Below are positions 35,327-44,481 of a stretch of 64,000 nucleotides of DNA, in pieces. The DNA lies in the NCBI GenBank assembly GCA_002841545.1, contig PGZZ01000005.1, positions 124,001-188,000 on the forward strand, read 5' to 3'. Made by a program: the position numbers and the translations under genes. Each line of letters opens with the position of its first letter. The stretch's first letter is position 1. Below the pieces are notes generated by a model. That model made no database searches. It worked only from the letters and a program-made list of their open reading frames with translations, and was not told where the DNA came from. The stretch comes from Firmicutes bacterium HGW-Firmicutes-16. GTDB taxonomy: Bacteria > Bacillota > Clostridia > Oscillospirales > Oscillospiraceae.

Positions 35327-35635
35327 ATGGAATGCCGCATCGAGGATTTCCGCTACAAAGAGGTCGTGAACGTCTGCGACGGGCAGAGACTCGGCTTTGT
35401 ATACGATGTGCTGATAGATATAGTAACGGGCAGGGTTCTTGCACTCATCGTCCCCGGTCGCTGCCGATTTTTGGGGCTTTTCTGGCGCGAGGACGACTAT
35501 ATTCTGCCATGGGAATGCATTAAGCGAATAGGCGGTGATATCGTCCTGGTTGAAGTCCCCGGCGAATACAGGCGGGGAAAGCGTGAAAAGCATCCATGGT
35601 TCACTTGGCAGTTTGACGAAAAGCGCAAACCGTAA
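35327..35635 (+). CDS. ylmC: YlmC/YmxH-family sporulation protein
   Basis: A 102-residue PRC-barrel protein. The ATG at 35327 is chosen because GGGGGG precedes it and because MECRIEDFRYKEVVNVCDG is the usual family opening. RLGFVYDVLIDIVTGRVLAL and the closing DDYILPWECIKRIGGDIVLV are conserved. Related proteins are expressed during sporulation and lie next to sigG; the molecular role is not known. The extra basic tail (GEYRRGKREKHPWFTW) is longer than in Bacillus YlmC. It sits 80 bp after the sigG segment. Confidence 0.87.
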   Translation: MECRIEDFRYKEVVNVCDGQRLGFVYDVLIDIVTGRVLALIVPGRCRFLGLFWREDDYILPWECIKRIGGDIVLVEVPGEYRRGKREKHPWFTWQFDEKRKP

Positions 35636-35818
35636 ATTCATTTCTGCTGTTTCGCGGCAAGAGCCTCCAGTTGGAAATCAAAGTCAGCGAGATGTTAAAC
35701 ATCATTACGTTTGAAACGAGTTGTCTTATCGCATTTCACAGTATTTCACATATTTTTTATAAACTTCAGCTCTTTTATTGGAAATAATCCCGAATTCATA
35801 CATTATATATAAAAATCC

Positions 35819-35847
35819 TTGTTTTCGCCTTGTCAAGCCGATATAAT
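35819..35847 (+). promoter_or_regulatory. Candidate promoter of pyruvate carboxylase
   Basis: TTGTTT (35819-35824) and TATAAT (35842-35847) are 17 bp apart, about 75 bp before the start. Confidence 0.6.
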
Positions 35848-35923
35848 AAGATTATCAAAATGCAATTATAAACTTCTAATCTTGCAATATTCGTATTCTT
35901 CCAATCGAAGAGAGGGAAAGCAC

Positions 35924-38900
35924 ATGGCCGAAAGGCAGTTTAAAAAAGTCCTTGTCGCAAACCGAGGCGAAATCGCAATTCGAATTTTCCGCGCCTGCAA
36001 CGAGCTGGGTCTGCACACTGTGGCAATGTATTCAAACGAGGATACCTTCGGCCTTTTCCGTACAAAAGCGGATGAGGCTTATCTTATCGGAGAAAACAGA
36101 AGTCCGCTCGGAGCCTATCTGGATATCCCCGCTATTATCGATCTTGCCAAGCGCAGGGAGGTTGACGCCATCCACCCCGGCTACGGCTTTCTTTCCGAAA
36201 ACGCAGATTTCGCCCGCGCATGCGAGGAAGCGGGTATAAAATTCATCGGCCCCTGCTCGAACGTTCTTGACAAAATGGGCGATAAGCTAAACGCAAAAGC
36301 AATTGCCATCAAGTGCAATGTTCCGACCATACCCGGCTGCACCGTGCCGCTGAAAAGCGGAGACGAGGCGCTTGAAAAGGCAAAAAGCTTCGGCTTCCCC
36401 ATCATACTCAAGGCGGCGGCAGGCGGCGGCGGGCGCGGCATGCGCCTGTGCTCAACCGCGGACGAAGTCAAGCCTGCTTTTGAGCTTGTTAAGAATGAAG
36501 CGAAGAAGGCTTTCGGCAACGACGATATATTTATGGAAAAATACCTCGTTGAGCCGAAGCACATTGAGGTTCAGATACTGGCGGACGAGCATGGCAACGT
36601 CATGCACCTCGGCGAGCGCGACTGCTCACTCCAGCGCCGTTACCAGAAGGTCGTCGAATTTGCTCCCGCCTTCTCCGTCCCGATGGAGGTACGCGAGAGG
36701 CTTCATGCGGATGCCGTCAAAATCGCAGAAAGCGTTGGCTATACTAACGCCGGCACGATTGAGTTTCTTGTTGACAAGAACTGGAACCACTATTTTATAG
36801 AAATGAACCCGCGCATCCAGGTCGAGCACACCGTTACCGAAATGGTAACGGGCATCGATCTTGTCCGGGCACAGATACTCATTGCGGAGGGCAAGCCACT
36901 TACCACTCCGCTCATTGGACTCGAAAAACAGAGCGATGTGGAGTTTAATGGCTATTCCATCCAGTGCCGTGTTACGACCGAGGACCCAGCTAACAACTTT
37001 GCCCCCGACTGCGGCAAAATCACCTCCTACAGCAACGGCGGCGGTTTCGGCGTTCGTCTGGACGGCGGCTGCGCGGGCGCGGGAACCGTTATTTCTCCCT
37101 ATTACGACTCTCTTCTGGTCAAGGTGACCTGCTGGGACAAGACCGTTGAGGGTGTTTGCCGCCGTGCGATACGCGCAATTAACGAGGTTCACGTCCGCGG
37201 CGTCAAGACAAACATTCCATTCATAACGAACATACTGCACCATCCGACCTTCCACGCAGGAAAGTGCCATACGAAATTCATCGACGAAACACCGCTGCTC
37301 TTCGATCTCAACATGTCCCGCGACCGCGCAACGCGTGTTTTGAAGTACATTGCGAAGCTTCAGGTCGATGACCCCGATATTGACCGAAAGCAGTATAATA
37401 TTCCGCGCATACCTAACGTGGATTATCCAAAAGCACCGGGGCTTAAACAGATTTTGGACGCCGAAGGTCCGGACGCCGTCAAAAAATGGGTACTCGACCA
37501 AAAGAAGCTCCTCATCACCGATACGACAATGCGTGACGCTCACCAGTCGCTTCTTTCAACCCGCGTTCGTACACGTGATATGGCGAAGGGCGCGGACGGA
37601 ACAGCCGCAATACTTTCGAACTGCTTCTCGCTTGAGATGTGGGGCGGCGCGACCTTCGACGTAGCTTACCGCTATCTGCACGAGTCCCCGTGGGAACGTC
37701 TGGACATTCTCCGCTCGAAAATACCCAACGTCCCCTTCCAAATGCTTCTTCGCGGCGCGAACGCGGTCGGCTACAAGAACTATCCCGATAACCTCATCCG
37801 CGAATTCGTTAAGGAAGCGGCAAAAAGCGGCATTGATGTTTTCCGCATCTTCGACTCGCTAAACTGGATTCCCGGGATGGAAGTCGCGATGGACGAGGTG
37901 CTTAATCAGGGCAAGCTCTGCGAAGCTACCATCTGCTATACGGGCGATATACTTGACCCCAAACGCGACAAATATACGCTCGAATACTATGTTACCATGG
38001 CCAAGGAGCTTGAAAAGCGCGGTGCTCACATAATCTGCATCAAGGATATGTCCGGTCTTTTAAAGCCTTATGCCGCGAAGAAGCTCGTAACAGCTCTCAA
38101 GAACGAAATTGGCCTGCCCATCCACCTGCACACCCACGATATCAGCGGAAACCAGGTCGCTTCGATTCTTATGGCAGCCGAAGCGGGTGTTGACATCGTC
38201 GATACCGCAATCTCCTCAATGTCGTCGCTCACAAGTCAGCCCTCCATGAACGCGGTGGTCGCGGCACTCGAGGGCAACGAACGCGACACGGGTATCTGTC
38301 TTGACGAGCTGCAGAAGCTTACCGATTATTGGGCGGACGTTCGCCTGCGTTACTCGAAATTTGACGGCGGACTCAAATCCCCCGTCACGGAAATATACAA
38401 GTATGAGATACCCGGCGGTCAATACACAAACCTCCAGCCGCAGGTCGAATCCCTTGGTCTGGGCCCTCGCTTTGTCGAGGTCGAGGATATGTACGCGACC
38501 GTCAACGGGATGCTGGGCGACATCGTAAAGGTCACCCCCTCCTCCAAGATGGTAGGCGATCTTGCGATTTTCATGGTGCAGAACGACCTTACTCCCGATA
38601 ATATTGTCACACGAGGCGAAGCCCTGACCTTCCCCGACTCAGTCGTGGATTATTTCAGGGGCATGATGGGTCAGCCCGCATGGGGCTTCCCCGAGGATTT
38701 GCAACGGGTCGTGCTAAAGGGCGAAAAACCTATTACCTGTCGCCCCGGTGAGATTCTGGATCCCATTGACTTCAACAAGGTCCGTGCGGAGATGGAGCCT
38801 TTCATGGAGGACGCGTTCATAAACATGAGAGGGATGCTTTCCTACAGTCTATATCCGAAGGTCTATAAGGAATACCGCAGCCACTACAAGGAATACGGCT

Positions 38901-39352
38901 ACCTCATGCGTATGGGAAGTCACGTTTTCTTCAACGGTATGGCGCTCGGAGAGACCACCCGTATCAATATTGAGGAAGGGAAAACGCTGGTCATCAAGTA
39001 TCTCGGTCTGGGCGACTTGAATAGTGACGGTACGCGCAATGTCCAATTTGAGCTCAACGGTATGCGCCGCGAGGTCGCTGTTCCCGATAAGAACGCAGTC
39101 GCCACCGTCAAACAGGCTGTTCTTGCTAATCCCGAGGACAAGAGCCAAATTGGCGCGTCCATACCCGGCGCCGTCACTAAGGTCGAGATAAAGCCCGGTG
39201 ATAAGGTCCTTGAAAACCAAGTCATCGCGCTCGTGGAGGCAATGAAGATGGAAACTAGCGTTGTCGCGCGAATGGACGGAACTGTCGACGAGGTTTTTGT
39301 AAAGTCTGGGCAGACAGTCGTCGCCGGCGAGCTACTCGCAACGATTAAGTAG
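35924..39352 (+). CDS. pyc: Pyruvate carboxylase
   Basis: Biotin-dependent carboxylation of pyruvate to oxaloacetate with bicarbonate and ATP. It has 1142 residues from the ATG at 35924, which has AGAGGG upstream. The order is biotin carboxylase (about 1-450; FKKVLVANRGEIAIRIFRA, the glycine-rich AAAGGGGRGMRL, YFIEMNPRIQVEHTVTEMV), carboxyltransferase (about 530-800; LITDTTMRDAHQSLLSTR, ATFDVAYRYLHESPWERL), the PYC tetramerisation part, and the biotinyl domain with EAMKMETS near 1107. All domains are on one chain, unlike the split Na-pump decarboxylases. It gives anaplerotic oxaloacetate. It is a single gene between a promoter and a perfect terminator. Confidence 0.97.
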   Translation: MAERQFKKVLVANRGEIAIRIFRACNELGLHTVAMYSNEDTFGLFRTKADEAYLIGENRSPLGAYLDIPAIIDLAKRREVDAIHPGYGFLSENADFARACEEAGIKFIGPCSNVLDKMGDKLNAKAIAIKCNVPTIPGCTVPLKSGDEALEKAKSFGFPIILKAAAGGGGRGMRLCSTADEVKPAFELVKNEAKKAFGNDDIFMEKYLVEPKHIEVQILADEHGNVMHLGERDCSLQRRYQKVVEFAPAFSVPMEVRERLHADAVKIAESVGYTNAGTIEFLVDKNWNHYFIEMNPRIQVEHTVTEMVTGIDLVRAQILIAEGKPLTTPLIGLEKQSDVEFNGYSIQCRVTTEDPANNFAPDCGKITSYSNGGGFGVRLDGGCAGAGTVISPYYDSLLVKVTCWDKTVEGVCRRAIRAINEVHVRGVKTNIPFITNILHHPTFHAGKCHTKFIDETPLLFDLNMSRDRATRVLKYIAKLQVDDPDIDRKQYNIPRIPNVDYPKAPGLKQILDAEGPDAVKKWVLDQKKLLITDTTMRDAHQSLLSTRVRTRDMAKGADGTAAILSNCFSLEMWGGATFDVAYRYLHESPWERLDILRSKIPNVPFQMLLRGANAVGYKNYPDNLIREFVKEAAKSGIDVFRIFDSLNWIPGMEVAMDEVLNQGKLCEATICYTGDILDPKRDKYTLEYYVTMAKELEKRGAHIICIKDMSGLLKPYAAKKLVTALKNEIGLPIHLHTHDISGNQVASILMAAEAGVDIVDTAISSMSSLTSQPSMNAVVAALEGNERDTGICLDELQKLTDYWADVRLRYSKFDGGLKSPVTEIYKYEIPGGQYTNLQPQVESLGLGPRFVEVEDMYATVNGMLGDIVKVTPSSKMVGDLAIFMVQNDLTPDNIVTRGEALTFPDSVVDYFRGMMGQPAWGFPEDLQRVVLKGEKPITCRPGEILDPIDFNKVRAEMEPFMEDAFINMRGMLSYSLYPKVYKEYRSHYKEYGYLMRMGSHVFFNGMALGETTRINIEEGKTLVIKYLGLGDLNSDGTRNVQFELNGMRREVAVPDKNAVATVKQAVLANPEDKSQIGASIPGAVTKVEIKPGDKVLENQVIALVEAMKMETSVVARMDGTVDEVFVKSGQTVVAGELLATIK

Positions 39353-39366
39353 GTCTGAAAAAGGTA

Positions 39367-39420
39367 AAAATAAAGCTAGAGGATACCGGATAATCCCGGT
39401 ATCCTCTAGCTTTATTTTTT
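39367..39420. terminator. Bidirectional terminator, pyc / vanW genes
   Basis: A perfect 23-bp stem (39367-39389 and 39396-39418, loop of 6) ends in T-runs on both strands, between convergent genes. It is unusually long for an intrinsic terminator. Confidence 0.93.
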
Positions 39421-40239
39421 GGCGGCCGCATCTGGCAGAAAAGGTGAATACATCATCATCGCATGATTTTCAACGACAAAATCCTCTCGGACGAAATTGC
39501 CGTCCATATCCGTAACAACGCGGTAAAGCTTGTTATGCCGGCTGAATCCTCCGAAGCGTTCTCCGCGCATTTCGTGTTCTCGTTGCTCGATTTCATAACG
39601 GAACTCCGGCGGAATGGTACCGCGCCATTCTCCTTCCAGATGTATCTCGCCGACTCTGACGGATAGCTGAAAATCACTGTTCGTACCGTTATAAATCATC
39701 AAATCACCATAGGGATAATAGCAGGTAGCTCCGCTTCCGAAGGGCTGTGTGCGGTTGTTGTCCGGAAACACATCATAGCCGTGATGATGCCGCTCAATTA
39801 CTGTAAGCGGAGTGTGCAGCGTCATCCAGTAAATCAGATTAGACATTTGACACAGACCCCCGCCGATTCCCGGCGAAACCTTCCCGCCCGTCAAAACCAT
39901 ACCTTTCACATATCCCTTTCGCGCAGAGGGCCTGCCTATAAGCTTCCAGTAGCTGAGCACCTCTCCGGGATGAACGACGATGCCGTTCAGTTTTTTCGCT
40001 GCGAGCTTAAGGTTGATTATTTTGTTGTATTGATATTGCATGTCCACATCCTTAAGCTGCCTCAGCAAAATTGTCTCGTGATGGAAATGAACAAACGGCA
40101 GCCTTTCATCTGAGCGTTTTCTTGCGAATGATGACCTCTTTTTTAGCCAAAGCGCGTAGCGAAGCTCAGAATAGTACAGCTTCCCAAGTATTAGGCGAAG
40201 CTTTGTTCGCGGTATAGTCCGCAATTCATTTTCAGCCAT
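39412..40239 (-). CDS. VanW-family protein
   Basis: A 275-residue protein; the ATG at 40239 is favoured because GAGGATGGGG lies upstream, and a longer start has no site. The VanW domain (about 95-240) shows KLNGIVVHPGEVLSYWKLIG, GGGLCQMSNLIYWMTLHTPL and RHHHGYDVFPDNNRTQPFGS. The function of VanW in glycopeptide-resistance loci is not established. No vanR/S or ligase genes are near, so a resistance role is not suggested. The N-terminal 90 residues are basic with no signal peptide. Confidence 0.88.
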   Translation of the reverse strand: MAENELRTIPRTKLRLILGKLYYSELRYALWLKKRSSFARKRSDERLPFVHFHHETILLRQLKDVDMQYQYNKIINLKLAAKKLNGIVVHPGEVLSYWKLIGRPSARKGYVKGMVLTGGKVSPGIGGGLCQMSNLIYWMTLHTPLTVIERHHHGYDVFPDNNRTQPFGSGATCYYPYGDLMIYNGTNSDFQLSVRVGEIHLEGEWRGTIPPEFRYEIEQREHEMRGERFGGFSRHNKLYRVVTDMDGNFVREDFVVENHAMMMYSPFLPDAAAKK

Positions 40240-40383
40240 ATCCCCCATCCTCATTTTTGTTGTTATTTGAAGCTCAAACCACAAGATATATGCTGGAGTC
40301 GTTTTCTAAGACGCAAGACGGTTCGAAAAGTTGCAAGCAAATGTCAAATAGTCAGTAATATCAAAGATTTTTTGAAAAAACGC

Positions 40384-40412
40384 TTGTAAAATTGCAGTAT
40401 ACTTGTTATAAT
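40384..40412 (+). promoter_or_regulatory. Candidate promoter of rpsB-tsf
   Basis: TTGTAA (40384-40389) and TATAAT (40407-40412) are 17 bp apart. A leader of about 115 nt before rpsB is long enough to hold an S2 autoregulatory site, but no specific structure is evident. Confidence 0.7.
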
Positions 40413-40533
40413 ACCAAGGCATTACGCACGGAGTTGGATTGTTTTCTCAGTGGCCGTTTTGAGAGAAATCGAAGCGGTTGGGACGACAAGTTGAGCGCTC
40501 CGGAGGAAAAACAAAAATTCAGGAGGAACAAAA

Positions 40534-41310
40534 ATGTCAGTAGTATCAATGAAACAGCTTCTCGAAGCAGGCGTACACTTCGGTCACCAGACCAGAAGAT
40601 GGAACCCCAAGATGGCCGAGTTCATCTACATGGAACGTAACGGCATCTACATCATCGACCTTCAGAAGACAGTCAAAAAGCTCGAAGAATCCTATGACTT
40701 CGTCCGCAGCATTGCTGCCAAGGGCGAGAACATTCTTTTCGTCGGCACCAAGAAGCAGGCTCAGGACGCGGTCCGCGAAGAGGCTCAGCGCGTAGGTCAG
40801 TACTTTGTCAACGCTCGCTGGCTCGGCGGAATGCTCACAAACTTCAAAACCATGCGTACCCGTATCGACCGTCTAGCCCAGCTCCGCAAAATGCAGGAGG
40901 ACGGCACCTTCGATATGCTCCCCAAGAAGGAAGTTATTAAGCTCACAAACGAGATCGAAAAGCTCGAAAAATATCTCGGCGGCGTTAAGGATATGAAGAA
41001 GCTCCCCGGCGCTCTGTTTGTCGTTGATCCCCGCAAGGAACACAACGCAATTGCAGAAGCACGCAAGCTCCACATCCCTATCATCGCAATCGTAGACACC
41101 AACTGCGATCCGGACGAAATTGACTACGTCATCCCCGGCAACGACGACGCTATCCGTGCCATCCGCCTGATTAGCGCCGCTATGGCGAGCGCCGTTCAGG
41201 AAGGCCGTCAGGGTCAGGACGCTCCTGTGGTCGCCGCTCCCGTAGCTCCTGTGGCTGCTGCTCCTGTAGCAGAAGTTCCCGCTCAGACTGAAGCTGGAAC
41301 CGCCGAATAA
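40534..41310 (+). CDS. rpsB: 30S ribosomal protein S2
   Basis: A ribosomal small-subunit protein of 258 residues. Conserved blocks are [20 protein letters not shown] at the start, [53 protein letters not shown] and [20 protein letters not shown]. The C-terminus has an extra Ala/Pro/Val-rich tail of about 25 residues ([20 protein letters not shown]). CAGGAGGAAC precedes the ATG. It is followed by tsf, the usual order. Confidence 0.98.
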   Translation: MSVVSMKQLLEAGVHFGHQTRRWNPKMAEFIYMERNGIYIIDLQKTVKKLEESYDFVRSIAAKGENILFVGTKKQAQDAVREEAQRVGQYFVNARWLGGMLTNFKTMRTRIDRLAQLRKMQEDGTFDMLPKKEVIKLTNEIEKLEKYLGGVKDMKKLPGALFVVDPRKEHNAIAEARKLHIPIIAIVDTNCDPDEIDYVIPGNDDAIRAIRLISAAMASAVQEGRQGQDAPVVAAPVAPVAAAPVAEVPAQTEAGTAE

Positions 41311-41406
41311 TAACAAACCCGCGCGAATATGGCGTTTTTTGCCCCGCGCACCGAATATATGGGTTTTTGACCCACCATTTTAATAATACGAGAGGAAGTA
41401 TAAAAT

Positions 41407-42330
41407 ATGGCATTCTCAGCACAGGATGTTAAGAATTTACGCGAAATGACCGGCGTTGGCATGATGGACTGCAAGAAAGCACTCACCGAGGCCGACGGCG
41501 ATATTGACAAGGCTTGTGACTGGCTCCGCGAAAAGGGTCTTGCCGCAGCTCAGAAGAAGGCTGGCCGCATCGCAGCCGAGGGCGTCGCCTATGCGGACGT
41601 TTTTGATGGTATCGGCGTAGTCGTCGAAGTCAACGCCGAGACAGATTTCGTTGCAAAGAACGATCTGTTCAACGAGTTCGTAAAGAACGTCGCGCTCGTC
41701 GTTGCAAAGGAAAACCCTGCAGACCTTACCGCTCTCTTCGCTTGCAAATACCCCGGAACCGAGCTCACAGTTGAGCAGATGCAGTCGGAGAAGGTTCTCG
41801 TCATCGGCGAGAACATCAAAGTACGCCGTTATGTTCGCTACGAGACCGGCGTTTGTGTGCCCTATGTTCACATGGGAGGCCGCATCGGCGTCATTATCAA
41901 TATGGACGTTCCCGCAGGAAACGAGAGCAAGGACGAAGTCATTGGGCTCGGCAAGGATCTCGCAATGCAGATTGCCGCGATGAATCCTGCCTACCGCGAC
42001 AAGTCCGACGTTGACCAGTCTGTTCTCGACAAGGAAAAAGAAATCCTTATGATTCAGGCCAAGGAAGACCCGAAGAACGCTTCAAAGCCCGAAGCTATCA
42101 TCGAGAAGATGGTCGTGGGCCGCGTAAGCAAGTTCTACGAGGAAAACTGCCTGCTTCAGCAGGCCTATGTCAAGGGCGACAAGATAACCGTTGAACAGCA
42201 CATCGCGGAAATCTCGAAGGCCATTGGCGCGAAGATTACAATAACGGGCTTCACTCGCTTTGAAAAAGGCGAGGGCATTGAGAAGAAGCAGGACGATTTC
42301 GCAGCCGAAATCGCAAGCCTCGTAAAGTAA
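41407..42330 (+). CDS. tsf: Translation elongation factor Ts
   Basis: The guanine-nucleotide exchange factor for EF-Tu, 307 residues. The N-terminal UBA-like domain has VKNLREMTGVGMMDCKKAL, the core has VVEVNAETDFVAKNDLFNEF, and VCVPYVHMGGRIGVIINMDV marks the dimerisation part. AGAGGAAG lies before the ATG. It lies 96 bp after rpsB and is ended by a strong terminator. Confidence 0.98.
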   Translation: MAFSAQDVKNLREMTGVGMMDCKKALTEADGDIDKACDWLREKGLAAAQKKAGRIAAEGVAYADVFDGIGVVVEVNAETDFVAKNDLFNEFVKNVALVVAKENPADLTALFACKYPGTELTVEQMQSEKVLVIGENIKVRRYVRYETGVCVPYVHMGGRIGVIINMDVPAGNESKDEVIGLGKDLAMQIAAMNPAYRDKSDVDQSVLDKEKEILMIQAKEDPKNASKPEAIIEKMVVGRVSKFYEENCLLQQAYVKGDKITVEQHIAEISKAIGAKITITGFTRFEKGEGIEKKQDDFAAEIASLVK

Positions 42331-42341
42331 TTTCAAATAAT

Positions 42342-42373
42342 AAAAACGCACCGGTTTGCCGGTGCGTTTTTTT
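42342..42373 (+). terminator. Terminator of rpsB-tsf
   Basis: AAAAACGCACCGG-tttg-CCGGTGCGTTTTTTT, a perfect 13-bp stem with a T-run. Confidence 0.95.
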
Positions 42374-42398
42374 ATTCAAAAATTATTTCAATTACCCC

Positions 42399-42429
42399 TT
42401 GACTCTCACACAGTGGTATACTCTATACT
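42399..42429 (+). promoter_or_regulatory. MerR-type promoter with 19-bp spacer
   Basis: TTGACT (42399-42404) and TATACT (42424-42429) are 19 bp apart. Such a long spacer is the hallmark of promoters that MerR-family activators untwist. It lies just upstream of a MerR-family gene, so autoregulation is likely. An alternative -10 (TATACT seven bases earlier) would give a 12-bp spacer, which is too short. Confidence 0.7.
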
Positions 42430-42471
42430 GAAGTTGAGCTCAAGAGAACACATATATGTGAGGTAAAACAA

Positions 42472-43290
42472 ATGCTGAAAATAGGCGATTTTTCAAAACT
42501 GTCAAGGATCAGTATACGGATGCTAAGGCACTACAATGAAATCGGTTTGCTTACGCCTGCCTGTACGGACAACTTCACAAGCTATCGTTATTACAGCGAG
42601 GATCAACTTCCTGTTGCCGGAAGGATCAATGCGCTGAAGGATATGGGCTTCGGACTTTCGACCATAGACGAAATTCTGAGAAGCTACGACAAGCCTCAGG
42701 CAATTGCAAAATTTCTGGCAATCAAACAGACTGAGATTCAGACGGAAGTCGTAGAGGCGAATCGCCGTTTACTGCTCCTTGAAACGGCCATAGAAAGGCT
42801 GAGAAAGGATGACAACGCTATGAATTACAACGTATCATTAAAAATCTTGCCCGAAAGGTATGTGGCAAGCGTAAGAAAAGTAATTCCCGCATACGATCAT
42901 GAATATATTCTCTGGAATATTCTGATGAGCGAAACGGCACATATGAAGCTACAGCCGGCAGATAACAGCTGCGGGCTCGCGATTTTCCATGACGAGGGAT
43001 ATAAGGAGAGCGATGTTGATGTGGAAATACAGATATCTGTAAAGGGAAGCTACGCGGACACCGAAAACGTCGTGTTCAAAACCATCCCTGTTGTTGAAAT
43101 TGCTTCCGTCACCTACAAGGGCAGCTATGAACAGCTCAACGCCGTTAATCAGTCGGTTGCAACCTGGGTGAAAGACAACGGTTACGTGTTTGACAGCGCA
43201 ATGTTCTGCATCTATCATGTCAGCCCCGCTCAAACGCAAAACCTCGATGAGCTCGTGACCGAAGTCTGCTATCCTGTCAAGAAAAAATAA
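42472..43290 (+). CDS. MerR-family activator with GyrI-like effector domain (BltR type)
   Basis: A 272-residue regulator. The winged-helix MerR domain (about 1-70) opens LKIGDFSKLSRISIRMLRHY and has the expected NEIGLLTP, NFTSYRYYSEDQL segments. A coiled linker (about 80-112) leads to a C-terminal GyrI/AraC effector-binding domain (about 118-272; VSLKILPERYVASVRKVIPA, then VASVTYKGSYEQL). Such proteins sense hydrophobic drugs and activate exporters. No exporter is adjacent in the same direction, so the target is unknown. Confidence 0.9.
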   Translation: MLKIGDFSKLSRISIRMLRHYNEIGLLTPACTDNFTSYRYYSEDQLPVAGRINALKDMGFGLSTIDEILRSYDKPQAIAKFLAIKQTEIQTEVVEANRRLLLLETAIERLRKDDNAMNYNVSLKILPERYVASVRKVIPAYDHEYILWNILMSETAHMKLQPADNSCGLAIFHDEGYKESDVDVEIQISVKGSYADTENVVFKTIPVVEIASVTYKGSYEQLNAVNQSVATWVKDNGYVFDSAMFCIYHVSPAQTQNLDELVTEVCYPVKKK

Positions 43291-43305
43291 GACTGCACGA
43301 CAAAA

Positions 43306-43330
43306 CGCACCGGGAAATCGGTGCGTCTTT
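43306..43330. terminator. Bidirectional terminator, MerR / lipid kinase genes
   Basis: CGCACCG/CGGTGCG arms with A-rich and T-rich flanks lie between two convergent genes. Confidence 0.8.
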
Positions 43331-43340
43331 TATGTTATGG

Positions 43341-44228
43341 TCAGGTTAGGATACTGATTGCCGAGTGGAGGTTTTCGCATATGACTTCCTGATGGGCGCC
43401 GCCCGCTTCGCCGTCCTTCGTCCATTTGACGGGCTTGTCAAAGGTGAATTTCACCCTCTTACTTTGGAACATCATGACCTGATTGCCCTTGAAATTCTGT
43501 GTGAGCACATCCGAAACGATTTTATTCATTTCGATGACGTTCGCAGGGTTTCGAACAAGCGTAACTTCGAACAGTCCGTCATTCAATTCGATGCCCAGTT
43601 TTTTGAGTTTCACAATACCGCCGACGGATTTTGTGTTCGAAACGCTGCCGAAAAGCAGATCGTCCTCAATAACGCCTCCGTCAAATTCGACTGTCGTATG
43701 GTATGGAACGATTTTCGGAAGCTGGGACATGCCCTGCAGAATATAGGCAAGGTGCCCAAGAGACTGCTTATTTCCTCTTGAGGTCTCGTAGCTAACCTCC
43801 GTGAATGCTCCGAAGGCCGCAATATAAGTAAAATATTCGTTTTCGTTGAATCTACCTACGTCCTGCTTAATCGCCCTGCCGTTCGTAATAATCTTGGCAG
43901 CCAGAACGGGCTTTTTGGGTATATTGAGGGAAACCGCGACATCGTTCGCCGTTCCCTGCGGGATATATCCAAGCGGCGGCGGTGATGACATCTGTGCTAG
44001 ACCTGCGACGGTTTCGCTGAGCGTCCCGTCTCCTCCGACGCAGACGACACAGTCGAAATCCTTCGCGTTCTCCAACACCAGCGAAGTCGCTTCGCCGATG
44101 CAAGAGGTATAAAACACCGTGGGTACGAAGCCGCCATTATATAGAACCTCCATCGCAGGGCCGATGGACAGCACTCCATTGCCGCTTCCTGCCGCAGGGT
44201 TTAAAATCAGCATTAATTTTTTGCTCAA
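43341..44228 (-). CDS. Diacylglycerol/YegS-like lipid kinase
   Basis: A 295-residue cytosolic or peripheral kinase of the DAGK catalytic superfamily. The nucleotide site is FDCVVCVGGDGTLSETVAGL (GGDGT) and a second conserved stretch is LGYIPQGTANDVAVSLNIPK. The opening LMLILNPAAGSGNG is standard. It probably phosphorylates diacylglycerol or a related lipid for recycling to phosphatidate; the acceptor is not visible from sequence. Confidence 0.92.
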   Translation of the reverse strand: MSKKLMLILNPAAGSGNGVLSIGPAMEVLYNGGFVPTVFYTSCIGEATSLVLENAKDFDCVVCVGGDGTLSETVAGLAQMSSPPPLGYIPQGTANDVAVSLNIPKKPVLAAKIITNGRAIKQDVGRFNENEYFTYIAAFGAFTEVSYETSRGNKQSLGHLAYILQGMSQLPKIVPYHTTVEFDGGVIEDDLLFGSVSNTKSVGGIVKLKKLGIELNDGLFEVTLVRNPANVIEMNKIVSDVLTQNFKGNQVMMFQSKRVKFTFDKPVKWTKDGEAGGAHQEVICENLHSAISILT

Positions 44229-44442
44229 TAAACTCCCTCCAACCGCTTGTCCTTATGTTCAGCAGCGTATTATAATCTCGGATTATTTTAACAAGCCCTA
44301 ATGTCTTTATCATAGCCACGAAACGGCGATATGATAAATTATTACAAATTAATTTTATTCTGTACGTAAGTTATTATAGCTTCTTCCGACAACAATGTCA
44401 ATTTTTAGGCACATCTACAGCTGATGTTCATTTAAAAAAAAT

Positions 44443-44478
44443 AAACCGCAGAACTTTTAGCTCCGCAGTTTATTTTAA
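44443..44478 (-). terminator. Probable terminator of dpaAB
   Basis: An A/T-rich hairpin with AAAATAAAC and GTTTATTTT arms starts just after the dpaB stop. Its T-run follows on the minus strand. Confidence 0.65.
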
Positions 44479-44481
44479 TGA

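Noticed and set aside
36626-37543. A 305-residue minus-strand frame opposite pyruvate carboxylase
   Set aside because: Antisense of the conserved biotin carboxylase domain; composition is typical of a shadow frame.
39412-40239. VanW gene as a sign of glycopeptide resistance
   Set aside because: No vanHAX, ligase or two-component genes are adjacent; VanW-domain proteins are widespread and of unknown function.
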